From contig JBFMHF010000005.1 of assembly GCA_040752975.1 (NCBI GenBank), positions 50,967 to 114,966 of the forward strand: a DNA stretch of 64,000 nucleotides, read 5' to 3'. The notes under the pieces were generated by a model. That model saw only the letters and a program-made list of their open reading frames with translations. It was not told where the DNA came from and made no database searches. This DNA comes from JADLDB01 sp040752975 (GTDB lineage Bacteria; Myxococcota; Myxococcia; Myxococcales; Myxococcaceae). Made by a program: the position numbers and the translations under genes. How positions within the stretch are numbered: position 1 is the stretch's first letter; each line of letters begins with the position of its first letter. Positions 7,931 through 16,196 of this stretch are shown here, one piece after another.

Positions 7931-10591
7931 TCAGCGCCGCCGACGCAACAGGCCGATCACCGCGAGCAGCCCGAGCACGGAAACGCCGTCCACCGCGGCG
8001 CAGCCGCCAGGCTGGGGCACACTCGGCACCGACGAGCCAGGCTGCGTCGGGACGTCCGGGCGGACCACCACCGTCGGCGCCCGCCACACGGCCTGGCCCA
8101 CGTTGCCCAGCTCGTCCTTCGCCAGCACCGTCACCCCGCCCTGCTGCTCGACGGCGGACAGGCTGATCTCCCGCGCGGGGCCGAAGTCGGACGTCTCGCC
8201 AGCGCCGACGCGGTAGGCGAAGAGCAGCTTCGAGGAGTGGCTCACCGCGTCCCACGCCTTCACCTCGAGGCGATCGGTCTCGCGGTTGGGGGCCACCGAC
8301 ACCTCCGGGCCCTCCCAGTCGACGAGGAAGCCCACCGGCTGCGGCGGCGAGATGCCCTGCGGGTCCTCCGCGACGCGGGTGCGCACCCAGATGGTGTGGG
8401 CGCCCTGGAGGAGGAAGCGCGGGTGCGAGACGGAGAGCTGCCCATTCACCGCGGGGCGGAAGTCGGACCACAGGCCGTCGTCGATCCGCACGGCGTACTC
8501 GGGGCTGCCGGCCTTGCCCTGGGCGTCGACCGCCAGCACCGCCTCGGGCCACGGCAGCTTCTTCTGCCCGGTGGCGCGCATCTCCTCGGCCTTCGGCATG
8601 CGACTGCCCTCGAGCCGCGCGGTGAGGCGGGGGGCAGACACCGCGCACATCTCGTTGGCGCCCAGCAGCTGCGCGTAGATGCCGAGGTGGTTGTAGGCCT
8701 CGGTGCCGGCGATGTTGCCGACGCCCTTCGCCTCGTTCACCTTGAGCTTGAAGTTGCCCAACGACGGCAGGGAGAAGGGCTTGAGCGCGCTGGCCACGGC
8801 CGGCTCTGCAAGCCCGATGATCGCCGGCACCAGGTCGGCCAGCACCTGCGGATCTTCCGCCAGCATCTCGCTGTTGGCGGTGCGGATGTTGGAGATCAGC
8901 ATCTTCAGGTCGCCGATCGCCGGCGTCACCTTGTCGCAGCCCTCGAAGATGAGCGAGAGCGGCAGCGAGATGTCCGCGGTGAGGGTGAAGAGCCGCGCCT
9001 GGCGATCATCGATCATCGCGTAGAAGTCGATCGACAGCTCCGGCAGCGTGAGGAGGATGAGCGGCTTGATCGGCTTCTTGGTGACGGGATCGTACGTGCC
9101 CTGGCCGATGCTCACCTGGGGCGGCCGCGCGGGGCGCAGCACCACCATCATCGGCGCGTCCTTCCCGTCACGCGACGCGAGGCGGCCCAGGGACGGCAGG
9201 AACGTCTTGAACAGCCCGGTGTTGATGAGCCCCACGTTCTCGGTGGAGAGCTGCAGGCACAGCGCGCCGGCCTGGTGCGCCGAGTGGAAGGCGATGTTCA
9301 GGAAGTTGGTCGACAAGCCCAGGCCCACGTGGAACTGAGATCCTGGCGTCGCTTCGCCGTCGAAGTTGGGCGCGGTGACGGCCGTCATCGCGGGCGCAGG
9401 CGTAGGCGGCACGCAGCCGGCGACCTGCACCGGCTGGATCCCGACGCGGGTGCCGAGCGACAGGCCTTGATCGACCGTGACGCTGCTGCCCGCGGCGAGC
9501 GAGAGATCCATCTGCGCGCCGGCGGGCGCTCCGAAGCTGCCGAGCACGCCCCCCAGATCGATCCGCCCCTCGACGCCGAGGAAGCGCGGCACGCACTTGT
9601 TGGCGACCGTGTCCCGGCAGATGTCGTTGGAGCAGGTGGCCTGCTGGTTGGTGCCGTCGGTGGACCTGGGGCAGTCGGCGGTGGCCATACAGGGCTCGCA
9701 GGTCTGATCGCCGATGATGGTGCGGATCTGGCTCTGGAGCAGCGGGGAGATGAGCTGCAAGAGCGTGGTCTTCACGATGTCGAGATCGGCCGTGTCGCAG
9801 TAGATGTTGCCGCAGGTGTTCTGCCCCGCGAGCGTGATGTCCTGCGGCTGGAGGCAGTCAGGCGGAGGCGGTGCTCCCGAGGCGCCGCACACGTCGGAGC
9901 CCGTGAAGCTGGTCACCTGGAACGCGAGCAGCTTGTCCCACTTGGTGTCGATGGTGAACTGGACGGTCGCGCGGATCCGGTTGTCATTGGGCAGCACGGT
10001 GCGCGTGTTGAATCGCACGGAACACTTCATGCGCGACAGACCCAGGCACGCGAGGAAGTTCTCCGACTCGCTGGCCACCTTCACCGCCGAAGTGTCGACG
10101 CTCAATTGAATCGACGCCTGCAACCGGTCGGGCGCCTGGGGAATCAACGAGAAGCCCGTGATGGTGGCCACCACGTTGGCTGGCGAGTCGGCCCTCGAGC
10201 CCGAGGTAGTGCACACGCCGTCCTGGCTGCCGCAGCTCTCGGCGTTGCACCCCGGCATGCCCTGGTCCGCGATCGCCACGGTGATGGTCACCAGGCCGGC
10301 GAGGTCCACCGACTGCGTCATGCAGTTCACCGGCAGCGTCAGCGTGTTGCCCGGCGCGAAGGCGCTGATCAGCGTCTGCCAGTGCGTGTTGAGGTAGTTG
10401 ATGCCGTTGGGCGACAGGCGGATGTTGATCGCGTTGTCATTCTTCGGGCCCTGGTACCGGCCCGAAGGGATCGGCGTCATGCCCGCGCAGCCGGTGCCGC
10501 TGCCCGAGCAGCTCACCGCCGCCAGCGCCAGGGCGAACAACGTGACGAGCGAGTGGCGCGCGTGGCGCCTCGCCCGCGAAGTGGAAGACAT
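7931..10591 (-). CDS. large Cys-containing lipoprotein with MYXO-CTERM-type C-terminal anchor
   Basis: Surface protein of 886 aa, unknown activity. The signal peptide ends in a lipobox (AAVSC, Cys28). The mature part is beta-rich with scattered Cys pairs (for example CEPCMATADCP and CSNDICRD near 310-330) and an Ig/fibronectin-like region at about 730-820 (FLVDWEGPEVSVAPNRE). The last 25 residues run GGC - Val/Leu-rich helix - RRRR, the tripartite form of MYXO-CTERM signals that are processed by myxosortase and moved to the outer surface in myxobacteria (established for the family). Having both an N-terminal lipobox and a C-terminal sorting tail is notable. Confidence 0.85.
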   Translation of the reverse strand: MSSTSRARRHARHSLVTLFALALAAVSCSGSGTGCAGMTPIPSGRYQGPKNDNAINIRLSPNGINYLNTHWQTLISAFAPGNTLTLPVNCMTQSVDLAGLVTITVAIADQGMPGCNAESCGSQDGVCTTSGSRADSPANVVATITGFSLIPQAPDRLQASIQLSVDTSAVKVASESENFLACLGLSRMKCSVRFNTRTVLPNDNRIRATVQFTIDTKWDKLLAFQVTSFTGSDVCGASGAPPPPDCLQPQDITLAGQNTCGNIYCDTADLDIVKTTLLQLISPLLQSQIRTIIGDQTCEPCMATADCPRSTDGTNQQATCSNDICRDTVANKCVPRFLGVEGRIDLGGVLGSFGAPAGAQMDLSLAAGSSVTVDQGLSLGTRVGIQPVQVAGCVPPTPAPAMTAVTAPNFDGEATPGSQFHVGLGLSTNFLNIAFHSAHQAGALCLQLSTENVGLINTGLFKTFLPSLGRLASRDGKDAPMMVVLRPARPPQVSIGQGTYDPVTKKPIKPLILLTLPELSIDFYAMIDDRQARLFTLTADISLPLSLIFEGCDKVTPAIGDLKMLISNIRTANSEMLAEDPQVLADLVPAIIGLAEPAVASALKPFSLPSLGNFKLKVNEAKGVGNIAGTEAYNHLGIYAQLLGANEMCAVSAPRLTARLEGSRMPKAEEMRATGQKKLPWPEAVLAVDAQGKAGSPEYAVRIDDGLWSDFRPAVNGQLSVSHPRFLLQGAHTIWVRTRVAEDPQGISPPQPVGFLVDWEGPEVSVAPNRETDRLEVKAWDAVSHSSKLLFAYRVGAGETSDFGPAREISLSAVEQQGGVTVLAKDELGNVGQAVWRAPTVVVRPDVPTQPGSSVPSVPQPGGCAAVDGVSVLGLLAVIGLLRRRR

Positions 10592-10702
10592 GAAGAGACG
10601 ACCTCCCTCGGCCAGACCGGGAAAAAGTGTGTCGACTGTAGCAGTTGCAGCCCTGTATGTGGGATGCGGCGATCCCTGACTCGGCGCGTCAACGGGCGTC
10701 GG

Positions 10703-11608
10703 TCAATCGACGACGGGCAGCGCCAACGCGGAGGCGGGCAGCGCGTCGTTGAGCCGCCCGGACCGGAAGGGCTCGAGGTCGACCACCACGAAGGAGAAGC
10801 CCGCGCTCTTGATGGCGGAAGCCAGCGCGGCCCGTGTGGAGGGCTCGAGCACACGGGGCAGCTCCTCGGCGGACACCTCGAGCCGGGCGATGTCGCCGTG
10901 GTAGCGGACGCGGAAGGTGACGAAGCCGAGCGCGCGTACGGCCTTCTCCGCCGCGCCCACCTGCGAGAGGCGCTGCACCGTCACCTGCGTCCCGTAGGGC
11001 AGACGCGAGGCGAGGCACGGCATCTGGGGCTTGTCCCAGGTGGGTAGGCCGAGGCGATGACTCCAGGCGCGGATCTCGTTCTTGGTGAGGCCCGCGTCGG
11101 CCAGCGGGGACACGACGCGGTGCTCCCGCGCCGCCTGGTGGCCAGGGCGGTGATCCTTCTTGTCGTCGGCGTTGAAGCCGTCGAGCACCACCGCGAGCCC
11201 CAGCTCCCGGCGCTTCGCCTCGGTGATCGTAAAGAGCTCGTTCTTGCAGAAGTAGCAGCGGTTGGAGGGGTTGGCGGCGTAGCGGGGATCGTCGAGCTCC
11301 TTCGACTCCACCAGCACGTGCCGGGCGCCGATGCGCCGGGCCAGCGCGGTCGCCTCCTCGCGCTCTTCTTCCGCGACCGAGGCTGACAGCGCCGTCAGCG
11401 CCACCGCACGCTCACCCAATTCGTCGACGGCGACCCGGAGGAGGAACGTGGAGTCCACCCCGCCCGAGAAGGCCACCAGCACGCTGCCGTGCGCCCTGAG
11501 CGCCGCGCGCATCGCGTCCAGCCGCGGGGCCGACGCCGCGCAGAGCGCCTCCATCTGCTGAGCGGACAAGGCGGGGGGAAGCTGCTCCGTCATCTGCGAA
11601 AGCGCCAT
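10703..11608 (-). CDS. larE: ATP-dependent sacrificial sulfur transferase LarE-like protein
   Basis: PP-loop enzyme of the LarE family, which donates sulfur to the pyridinium ring during nickel-pincer nucleotide synthesis. The 301-residue protein has PP-loop SGGVDS at 48-53, RCYFCK (Cys118, Cys121) and MPCLASRLPYG (Cys198). In LarE proteins with only the last cysteine the residue itself gives up its sulfur, whereas proteins with three cysteines hold a [4Fe-4S] cluster; the three seen here fit the cluster type. ATG 11608 has AGAGGGG five bases upstream. No larB or larC is in the window; the upstream same-strand genes are all sulfur-related. Confidence 0.88.
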   Translation of the reverse strand: MALSQMTEQLPPALSAQQMEALCAASAPRLDAMRAALRAHGSVLVAFSGGVDSTFLLRVAVDELGERAVALTALSASVAEEEREEATALARRIGARHVLVESKELDDPRYAANPSNRCYFCKNELFTITEAKRRELGLAVVLDGFNADDKKDHRPGHQAAREHRVVSPLADAGLTKNEIRAWSHRLGLPTWDKPQMPCLASRLPYGTQVTVQRLSQVGAAEKAVRALGFVTFRVRYHGDIARLEVSAEELPRVLEPSTRAALASAIKSAGFSFVVVDLEPFRSGRLNDALPASALALPVVD

Positions 11609-11793
11609 CGTGCCCCTCTTGTGCCGCGATGAAGGCCGCGGCGCAAGCTGGGTGAAAGCCCCTCGGCCGGTCCGGAGAACCAGCTCGCGCCCTCGCTGGA
11701 CGAGGCGGTGCGGCCTGGACGTCGAGCCCCCGCGTCCCGTCGACGGGGAACGGTCACCCCTGCCCTTCAGTGGCCCGATCAGCGCCAGCTCAG

Positions 11794-12477
11794 TCAGCGC
11801 TTGCGCTTGCCGGCCTTCGCCTTGCCGCCGCGGGTGCTGCGCGCCGCCGGACGGGCCCGGGCCGCCTTGGCGCCCTTCGCGCCCCGCCGGGGCCTGGGGT
11901 TCGCCTTCATCTTCGTCCCGGTGATGATCTTCAGCTCCTCCGGGGTCATGTAGGCGAGGTCCAACAGGGACTGGAAGATCTTGAGGCCGCCCGCCTCCAC
12001 CGTCTCGAGGTTGGTCTGCACCGTCACCTCGGGCGCCCCCGGCGGCTCGTATGGCTCGGTGATGCCGACGAAGTTCGGGATCTCCCCGGACAGGGCCTTC
12101 TTGTACTTCCCGGTGGAGTCCCGCTTGATGAGGTCGTCGGTGGGGCAATCGACGTAGACCTCGATGTAGCGCTGGATGCGGCGGCGGTTCTCGTCGCGCA
12201 CGCCCTTGTAGGGGCTGGTGCAGGCGACCAGCACGCAGGTGTTGTTGCGGGTCAGCAGTTCCGCCACCACGCCGAGGCGACGGGCGATGGTGATCCGCTC
12301 GTCCTTGTTGGAGCCCTCGAGCTCCTTCCAGAGATCGTCCGCCAGGTCGTCCTCGTCGAGGATCTCCACGTTCCGGCCCACCTGACGCAGCCGCGCGGCG
12401 ATGTAGTTCGCCAGCGTCGTCTTGCCCGCACCCAACATGCCCGTCAGCCAGACCGTAAACCCCTGCTGGTTCGCCAT
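11794..12477 (-). CDS. adenylylsulfate (APS) kinase-like protein with basic C-terminal tail
   Basis: P-loop kinase of the CysC family: GMLGAGKT at 13-20, ERITIARRLGVVAELL, ACTSPYKGVRDENRRR, the substrate-lid segment KYKKALSGEIPNFVGI, and EPYEPPGAPE. CysC makes PAPS from APS. Two differences deserve note: the usual LDGDN.R motif reads LDEDDLADD, so the substrate contact arginine is missing, and the protein ends in a 35-residue Lys/Arg/Ala-rich tail (about 190-227), which could bind nucleic acid or an acidic partner. No sat/cysD-N genes are nearby. Substrate could differ from APS. Confidence 0.85.
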   Translation of the reverse strand: MANQQGFTVWLTGMLGAGKTTLANYIAARLRQVGRNVEILDEDDLADDLWKELEGSNKDERITIARRLGVVAELLTRNNTCVLVACTSPYKGVRDENRRRIQRYIEVYVDCPTDDLIKRDSTGKYKKALSGEIPNFVGITEPYEPPGAPEVTVQTNLETVEAGGLKIFQSLLDLAYMTPEELKIITGTKMKANPRPRRGAKGAKAARARPAARSTRGGKAKAGKRKR

Positions 12478-12591
12478 TTCGTCTCCGCGCTGATCGCCCG
12501 GCGGATCGGCCGCCGACCGAGAAAAAGACGCGGCTTTCTAGTCGAAAACACCCCAACTCCGCCAGCCCCGACTCTGAGATCGCAACCCACT

Positions 12592-12617
12592 GAAATTGGA
12601 GCGAAATTCTCAATTTC
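12592..12617. promoter_or_regulatory. inverted repeat GAAATTG-N12-CAATTTC before the APS-kinase-like gene
   Basis: GAAATTG (12592-12598) and CAATTTC (12611-12617) are perfect inverted repeats in an unusually AT-rich patch spanning the stop codon of the upstream gene, about 115 bases before the kinase start. It could be an operator or part of a promoter; no clear -35/-10 pair or U-tract is seen. Confidence 0.3.
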
Positions 12618-13188
12618 CCGAGGGGTGTCGGCGGCAGGGCGTGTGGTGAGTGGCGCTCAAGGCGCCGTCGAGGAGGCGGAAGGCGTGGGGGACGGACGCG
12701 TCGAGGGAGAGCCCGAGGGCCAGGCGTTGGAGGAGGAGAGCTGCGAGGCTGCCGAGGAGCACCTCGTCGGAGCGGGTGGCGGGCCCGCGGACGCTGGCCA
12801 GCGTGGCCTCGAGGCAGTCCGGACAGGGGCCCACCGCAGCGTCCTGGAAGCGGTAGACGGCGCCCTGGCCGCCGACGAGGACGGCGTGTGGCAGGAGCTC
12901 AGCGCGGAAGTCAGCGGGGGCGAGCGAGGCGAAGGGCGGATCGACTGCGCGCGCGTCGGGGTTGAAGTCGTCCCACGACGCACCAGCCAGGTAGCCATCA
13001 CCGGGAGGTGGTTCGCACACCACGGGCGTCCCGCCAGCGGCCAGGACGCTGACGGCGACGTCGATGGCGGCGCTCCTTCCTTCCACCCGCACCGGCGCGT
13101 GGAGGAGCCGCTCCTGCCCCTTCCCGCCCACCTCGCGCAGGAGGATCTGCCGCCCGTAGCGCTGGACTTGCTCCTCGCGCAGCGCCAC
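12610..13188 (-). CDS. degenerate ThiF/MoeB (E1-like) protein lacking the nucleotide loop
   Basis: Residues 5-30 (EEQVQRYGRQILLREVGGKGQERLL) are the classic N-terminal helix of MoeB/ThiF E1-like enzymes, and the rest follows the same plan: a strand-helix region (VSVLAAGGTPVVCEP) where the GxGGLG loop should be but is not, then GPCPDCLEA (first CxxC of the zinc site) and an LLGSLAALLLQRLALG helix. The second CxxC and catalytic cysteine are absent. At 192 aa it is short for the family (about 250-390). It begins one base after the tusA-like gene (GTG 13188). It may be an inactive partner of the adjacent complete E1-like protein, or a decaying copy. Confidence 0.8.
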   Translation of the reverse strand: MALREEQVQRYGRQILLREVGGKGQERLLHAPVRVEGRSAAIDVAVSVLAAGGTPVVCEPPPGDGYLAGASWDDFNPDARAVDPPFASLAPADFRAELLPHAVLVGGQGAVYRFQDAAVGPCPDCLEATLASVRGPATRSDEVLLGSLAALLLQRLALGLSLDASVPHAFRLLDGALSATHHTPCRRHPSGN

Positions 13189-13189
13189 G

Positions 13190-13429
13190 TCACGCCTCCC
13201 GGTGGTGCGCGCGCAGCACCAGCCGCGAGGTGCCGTCCGCCAGTGCTTCCAGGGCCAGCACCTCGTGACCGTCTTCCTTCGCGCTGCGGGGCACGTTCTT
13301 GAGCGGCTCGGCGCCCTTGAGCCGCACCTCCAGCACCGCGCCCTCGGGCAAGGCCTCGAGCGCCAGCTTCACCCGCACGTACGTCATGGGGCAGACCTCG
13401 TGGGTGATGTCGATGCGGGCGTCGGGCAT
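13190..13429 (-). CDS. TusA-family sulfur carrier protein
   Basis: A 79-residue TusA/SirA-like protein that would carry a persulfide on the cysteine of HEVCPMTYVRVKLALE (Cys13); the CPMTYV form is the variant seen in TusA relatives outside the tRNA-thiolation pathway. The remaining sequence shows the two-layer alpha/beta pattern (GAVLEVRLKGAEPLKNVPRSAKEDGHEVL) of the family. ATG 13429 lies inside the 3' end of the upstream ThiF-like gene (46-base overlap), and the downstream E1-like gene starts one base after its stop, so the three are almost certainly co-translated. Confidence 0.9.
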   Translation of the reverse strand: MPDARIDITHEVCPMTYVRVKLALEALPEGAVLEVRLKGAEPLKNVPRSAKEDGHEVLALEALADGTSRLVLRAHHREA

Positions 13430-14115
13430 GCGGAGTCCAGCGGCTCGTCCCTCAATACCGGCTTCGCGCCCTCCCCGCACGCGGCGCAGTCCTTCCGGCG
13501 ACGCACCCGGACGAGGCGAGGCGACAGGTGCCACCCGTCGACGACGTGGAGCCGCGCGAGCCCCTCCTGCGGCTCCGGCCGCAGCGCGAGGGAGGCCTGG
13601 AGGGCGCCCATCACCGCAGCCATCGAGCCCAGCACTCCCGCCTGCGCGCAGGTGGGGACGTCGGTGGGGGGCGTCTCGAAGAGGCAGCGCAGGCAGGGGC
13701 CGCCCGGCTGGCAGCGCATGGCGAGCCCCTCGAAGCGCAGCACGCCGGCGTAGACCAGCGGCTTGCCGGCGAGCACCGCCGCGTCGGAGAGGAGGAACTT
13801 GGTGTGGACGCCGTCGGTGGCGTCGAGGACGAGCTCGTGGCGCTCGAAGAGGTCCAGGGCGTTCGCCGCGCTCACCGCCCGGGCTTCCAGCGTCAGGGAC
13901 AGGCGGGGAAACTCGCGCGCCAGCTTCTCCCCGGCCGACTCCACCTTGAGACGGCCGATGTCCTTCGGGTGGTGCCAGGGCTGCCGGTGGAGGTTGGACA
14001 CGTCGACGCGATCGGGATCGATCAGCGTGAGGCGCCTGACGCCCGCGCGCGCGAGGGCCAGGGAGGCGGGACACCCCAGCCCTCCCACGCCGACGACGCA
14101 GATCGAGGCAGGCAC
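13384..14115 (-). CDS. ThiF/MoeB-family adenylyltransferase (E1-like)
   Basis: Activates the C-terminus of a sulfur carrier or ubiquitin-like protein by adenylation. From GTG 14115 (243 aa; AGGGAG seven bases upstream) it begins directly with strand 1 and the nucleotide loop VGVGGLG (8-14), then LIDPDRVDVSNLHRQ, DATDG (98-102), CLRC (141/144) and CAAC (210/213) forming the zinc site, and PTCAQAGVLG with the usual catalytic cysteine (Cys156). The N-terminal RYxRQ helix that normally precedes the loop is absent here but present in the neighbour at 12610-13188, suggesting complementary subunits. The Ser/Thr/Pro-rich tail overlaps the tusA-like gene. Confidence 0.9.
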   Translation of the reverse strand: MPASICVVGVGGLGCPASLALARAGVRRLTLIDPDRVDVSNLHRQPWHHPKDIGRLKVESAGEKLAREFPRLSLTLEARAVSAANALDLFERHELVLDATDGVHTKFLLSDAAVLAGKPLVYAGVLRFEGLAMRCQPGGPCLRCLFETPPTDVPTCAQAGVLGSMAAVMGALQASLALRPEPQEGLARLHVVDGWHLSPRLVRVRRRKDCAACGEGAKPVLRDEPLDSACPTPASTSPTRSAP

Positions 14116-14161
14116 TTGCACGCTCCCTTCATGCTCCCTCGGGGCTACAATCGCCAGCACC

Positions 14162-15412
14162 TTGCAGCCCACCGATGATCGCCGCGCCCGGGTGAAGGCC
14201 GTGCTGGACAAGCGTGGGCTCGACGCCCAGGTGTCCCCGGCCGACGCCGCCGCCTCGTGGGTGCAGGAGCGCTTCGTGGCCCGGGCCCGCGCCCTCTTCT
14301 ACGCGCGGATGATGTTCCTCACCCTGGGCCTGCTCATCCTCGCGGTGCCCGTCTGGCGGAGGTACTTCGACTTCTCGCCGCTCGCCTTCGGCGGCTACTT
14401 CTTCATGCTGCTGTACAGCGTGGCGAACTACCTGCTGCTCGGGCAGCCGAAGCTGGGGCGGCTCGTCACCTACCTCACGCTGTGCCTCGATCTGGTGGTG
14501 ATGGTGGTGGTGGTGGCCAAGCCCCAGCAGGGCGGCGGCCTGGCCAACCCGCTCCTGGCGACGCAGCTGCTCTTCACCACCCTCTTCGCGCTGCTCTACC
14601 CCAAGCCGCTGGCGATCCTCCCGCCGCTGCTCGCGCTGCCCATCGTCACGCGCCTCGACATCCTGCTCGATCGCAGCCCCACCGCCATCGAGGTGCTGAC
14701 GCTGGCGTGGTACCTGGGCCTCAACTTCATCATCATCTATGTGCTGGTCTACCTGAACGAGCGCGAGGTGAGCGCCCACCGGGAAGTCGTCGAGCTGCAG
14801 GGCGACTTGAAGGAGCTGGCCGTGGTGGAAGAGCGCAACCGCCTGGCCCGGGAGATCCATGATGGCCTGGGCGCCAGCCTCTCGTCCCTCATCATCCAGG
14901 CCGAGTACCTCACGCAGCTGGCGAAGGACGAGGCGATGAAGAAAGAGGTCTTCGAGCTCAAGGCCTCGGCAGAGGAGTCGATCGAAGAGCTGAGGCGCAG
15001 CCTGCGAATGATGCGGGAGGACTTCGACCTGGGCAGCGGCGTGGAGGACTACGTGAAGACCTTCGCCGCCCGGGCCCAGCTCGAGGTGTCCTTCGAGCAG
15101 TCGGGGACCCTGGTGGGCCGGCCGGGCCCGGAGTCCCAGCTGGCGCTCTTCCGCGTGCTGCAGGAGTGCCTGTCCAACACCGTCAAGCACGCGCAGGCGA
15201 AGAAGGTGGCGGTCAAGCTGCACTTCGCCCCCGAGGCGATCCTCCTGTCGGTGAAGGACGACGGGGCGGGCTTCGACCCGAAGTCCCCGCGCCCGGGGCA
15301 CTACGGCCTCATCAACATGCGGGAGCGTGCGATGAAGCTGGGCGGCGAGGTGACGATCGACTCCACCCCCGGGCAGGGCGCGCAGGTGACGTTTTCAGTA
15401 CCCTTGAGCTGA
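14162..15412 (+). CDS. NarL-family sensor histidine kinase (HisKA_3), membrane-bound
   Basis: 416-residue sensor kinase. An N-terminal cytoplasmic helix is followed by about six transmembrane helices (roughly residues 45-215) with almost no periplasmic loop, then a coiled linker, the HisKA_3 phosphoacceptor EERNRLAREIHDGLGASLSSL (His in EIHDG), and an HATPase_c domain with N-box ECLSNTVKHAQ, DDGAGFD and YGLINMRERA. A sensor of this form usually detects membrane or intramembrane cues. The start is uncertain: TTG 14162 or GTG 14192. It is divergent from the sulfur cluster and lies 16 bases before its response regulator. Confidence 0.9.
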   Translation: MQPTDDRRARVKAVLDKRGLDAQVSPADAAASWVQERFVARARALFYARMMFLTLGLLILAVPVWRRYFDFSPLAFGGYFFMLLYSVANYLLLGQPKLGRLVTYLTLCLDLVVMVVVVAKPQQGGGLANPLLATQLLFTTLFALLYPKPLAILPPLLALPIVTRLDILLDRSPTAIEVLTLAWYLGLNFIIIYVLVYLNEREVSAHREVVELQGDLKELAVVEERNRLAREIHDGLGASLSSLIIQAEYLTQLAKDEAMKKEVFELKASAEESIEELRRSLRMMREDFDLGSGVEDYVKTFAARAQLEVSFEQSGTLVGRPGPESQLALFRVLQECLSNTVKHAQAKKVAVKLHFAPEAILLSVKDDGAGFDPKSPRPGHYGLINMRERAMKLGGEVTIDSTPGQGAQVTFSVPLS

Positions 15413-15428
15413 AGAGAGGCCTCCACAC

Positions 15429-16142
15429 GTGGATCCCACCGCACCGACTCCGCAGGACAGCGCGCCGAAGACCGGCCCCATTCGCGTCTTCGTGGTGGAG
15501 GATCAGACGAAGATCCTCAAGAACCAGCTCAAGCTGCTCGAAGGAAACCCCGACCTGCAGATCGTCGGCACGGCCCTGTCCGGCGAGACGGCGCTGGAAG
15601 AGGTGGCGCGCTTGAAGCCCGACGTGCTCCTGCTCGATCTCGGCCTGCCGCGGATGAGCGGCATCGACGTGACGCGGGCGGTGAAGGCGTCGATGCCTCA
15701 CATCGAGATCCTGATCTTCACGATCTTCGACGAGGAGGACAAAGTGCTCGAGGCGGTGCAGGCCGGCGCGTCCGGCTACCTGCTCAAGGGCACTCCGGCC
15801 GACAAGATGATCGAAGCGATCAAGGAAGTGAGCGCGGGCGGCACGGTCATTCAGCCCAGCCTGGCGAGGCGGCTGCTCAAGCACTTCCGGGTGGGAGAGG
15901 CGCCTGCGCCCACGCCCTCCCCCGCCCCCGAGGAGCCGGAGGGCAAGAAGCTGTCGGCGCGCGAGACGGAGATCCTCCAGCTGATCGCGAAGGGCGTGTC
16001 GAACAACGAGGCGGCCGGCATGCTGAACCTCTCGAAGGCCACCATCCGCACGCACCTCGAGCACATCTACCGCAAGCTGGAGGTGACCAACCGCGTGGAG
16101 GCGGTCACCGAGGGCCTGCGGAAGGGCCTGATCCAGGTCTGA
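15429..16142 (+). CDS. NarL/FixJ-family response regulator
   Basis: 237 aa. Receiver domain at about 18-135 with acidic pair Glu24-Asp25, phosphoacceptor Asp70 (LLLDLGLPRMSG), Thr in TIFDEED and Lys in GYLLKG. A Pro-rich linker (about 157-172) leads to a LuxR-type HTH (about 175-232: LSARETEILQLIAKGVSN, NLSKATIRTHLEHIYRKL). It is clearly the partner of the kinase just upstream. DNA targets are not evident. It converges with the Cys-rich lipoprotein gene (54-base gap). Confidence 0.93.
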   Translation: MDPTAPTPQDSAPKTGPIRVFVVEDQTKILKNQLKLLEGNPDLQIVGTALSGETALEEVARLKPDVLLLDLGLPRMSGIDVTRAVKASMPHIEILIFTIFDEEDKVLEAVQAGASGYLLKGTPADKMIEAIKEVSAGGTVIQPSLARRLLKHFRVGEAPAPTPSPAPEEPEGKKLSARETEILQLIAKGVSNNEAAGMLNLSKATIRTHLEHIYRKLEVTNRVEAVTEGLRKGLIQV

Positions 16143-16196
16143 GGCGTCGCGCTCTGGGCGCAGGGAGGCGAGGCCCCCCGCGCAGCGAGGACAGCG

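Noticed and set aside
8237..11047. A 936-codon open frame on the plus strand
   Set aside because: It lies opposite the MYXO-CTERM lipoprotein and LarE genes and consists of Arg/His/Gly-rich sequence typical of a GC-rich antisense frame; no ribosome site or domain is seen.
12610..13188. Short E1-like gene considered as a pseudogene
   Set aside because: The frame is intact, starts one base after tusA and keeps the family plan, so a real partner is more likely; decay cannot be fully excluded.
16143..16196. GC-rich gap between convergent genes considered as a terminator
   Set aside because: Only weak and ambiguous pairing could be found; no U-tract.
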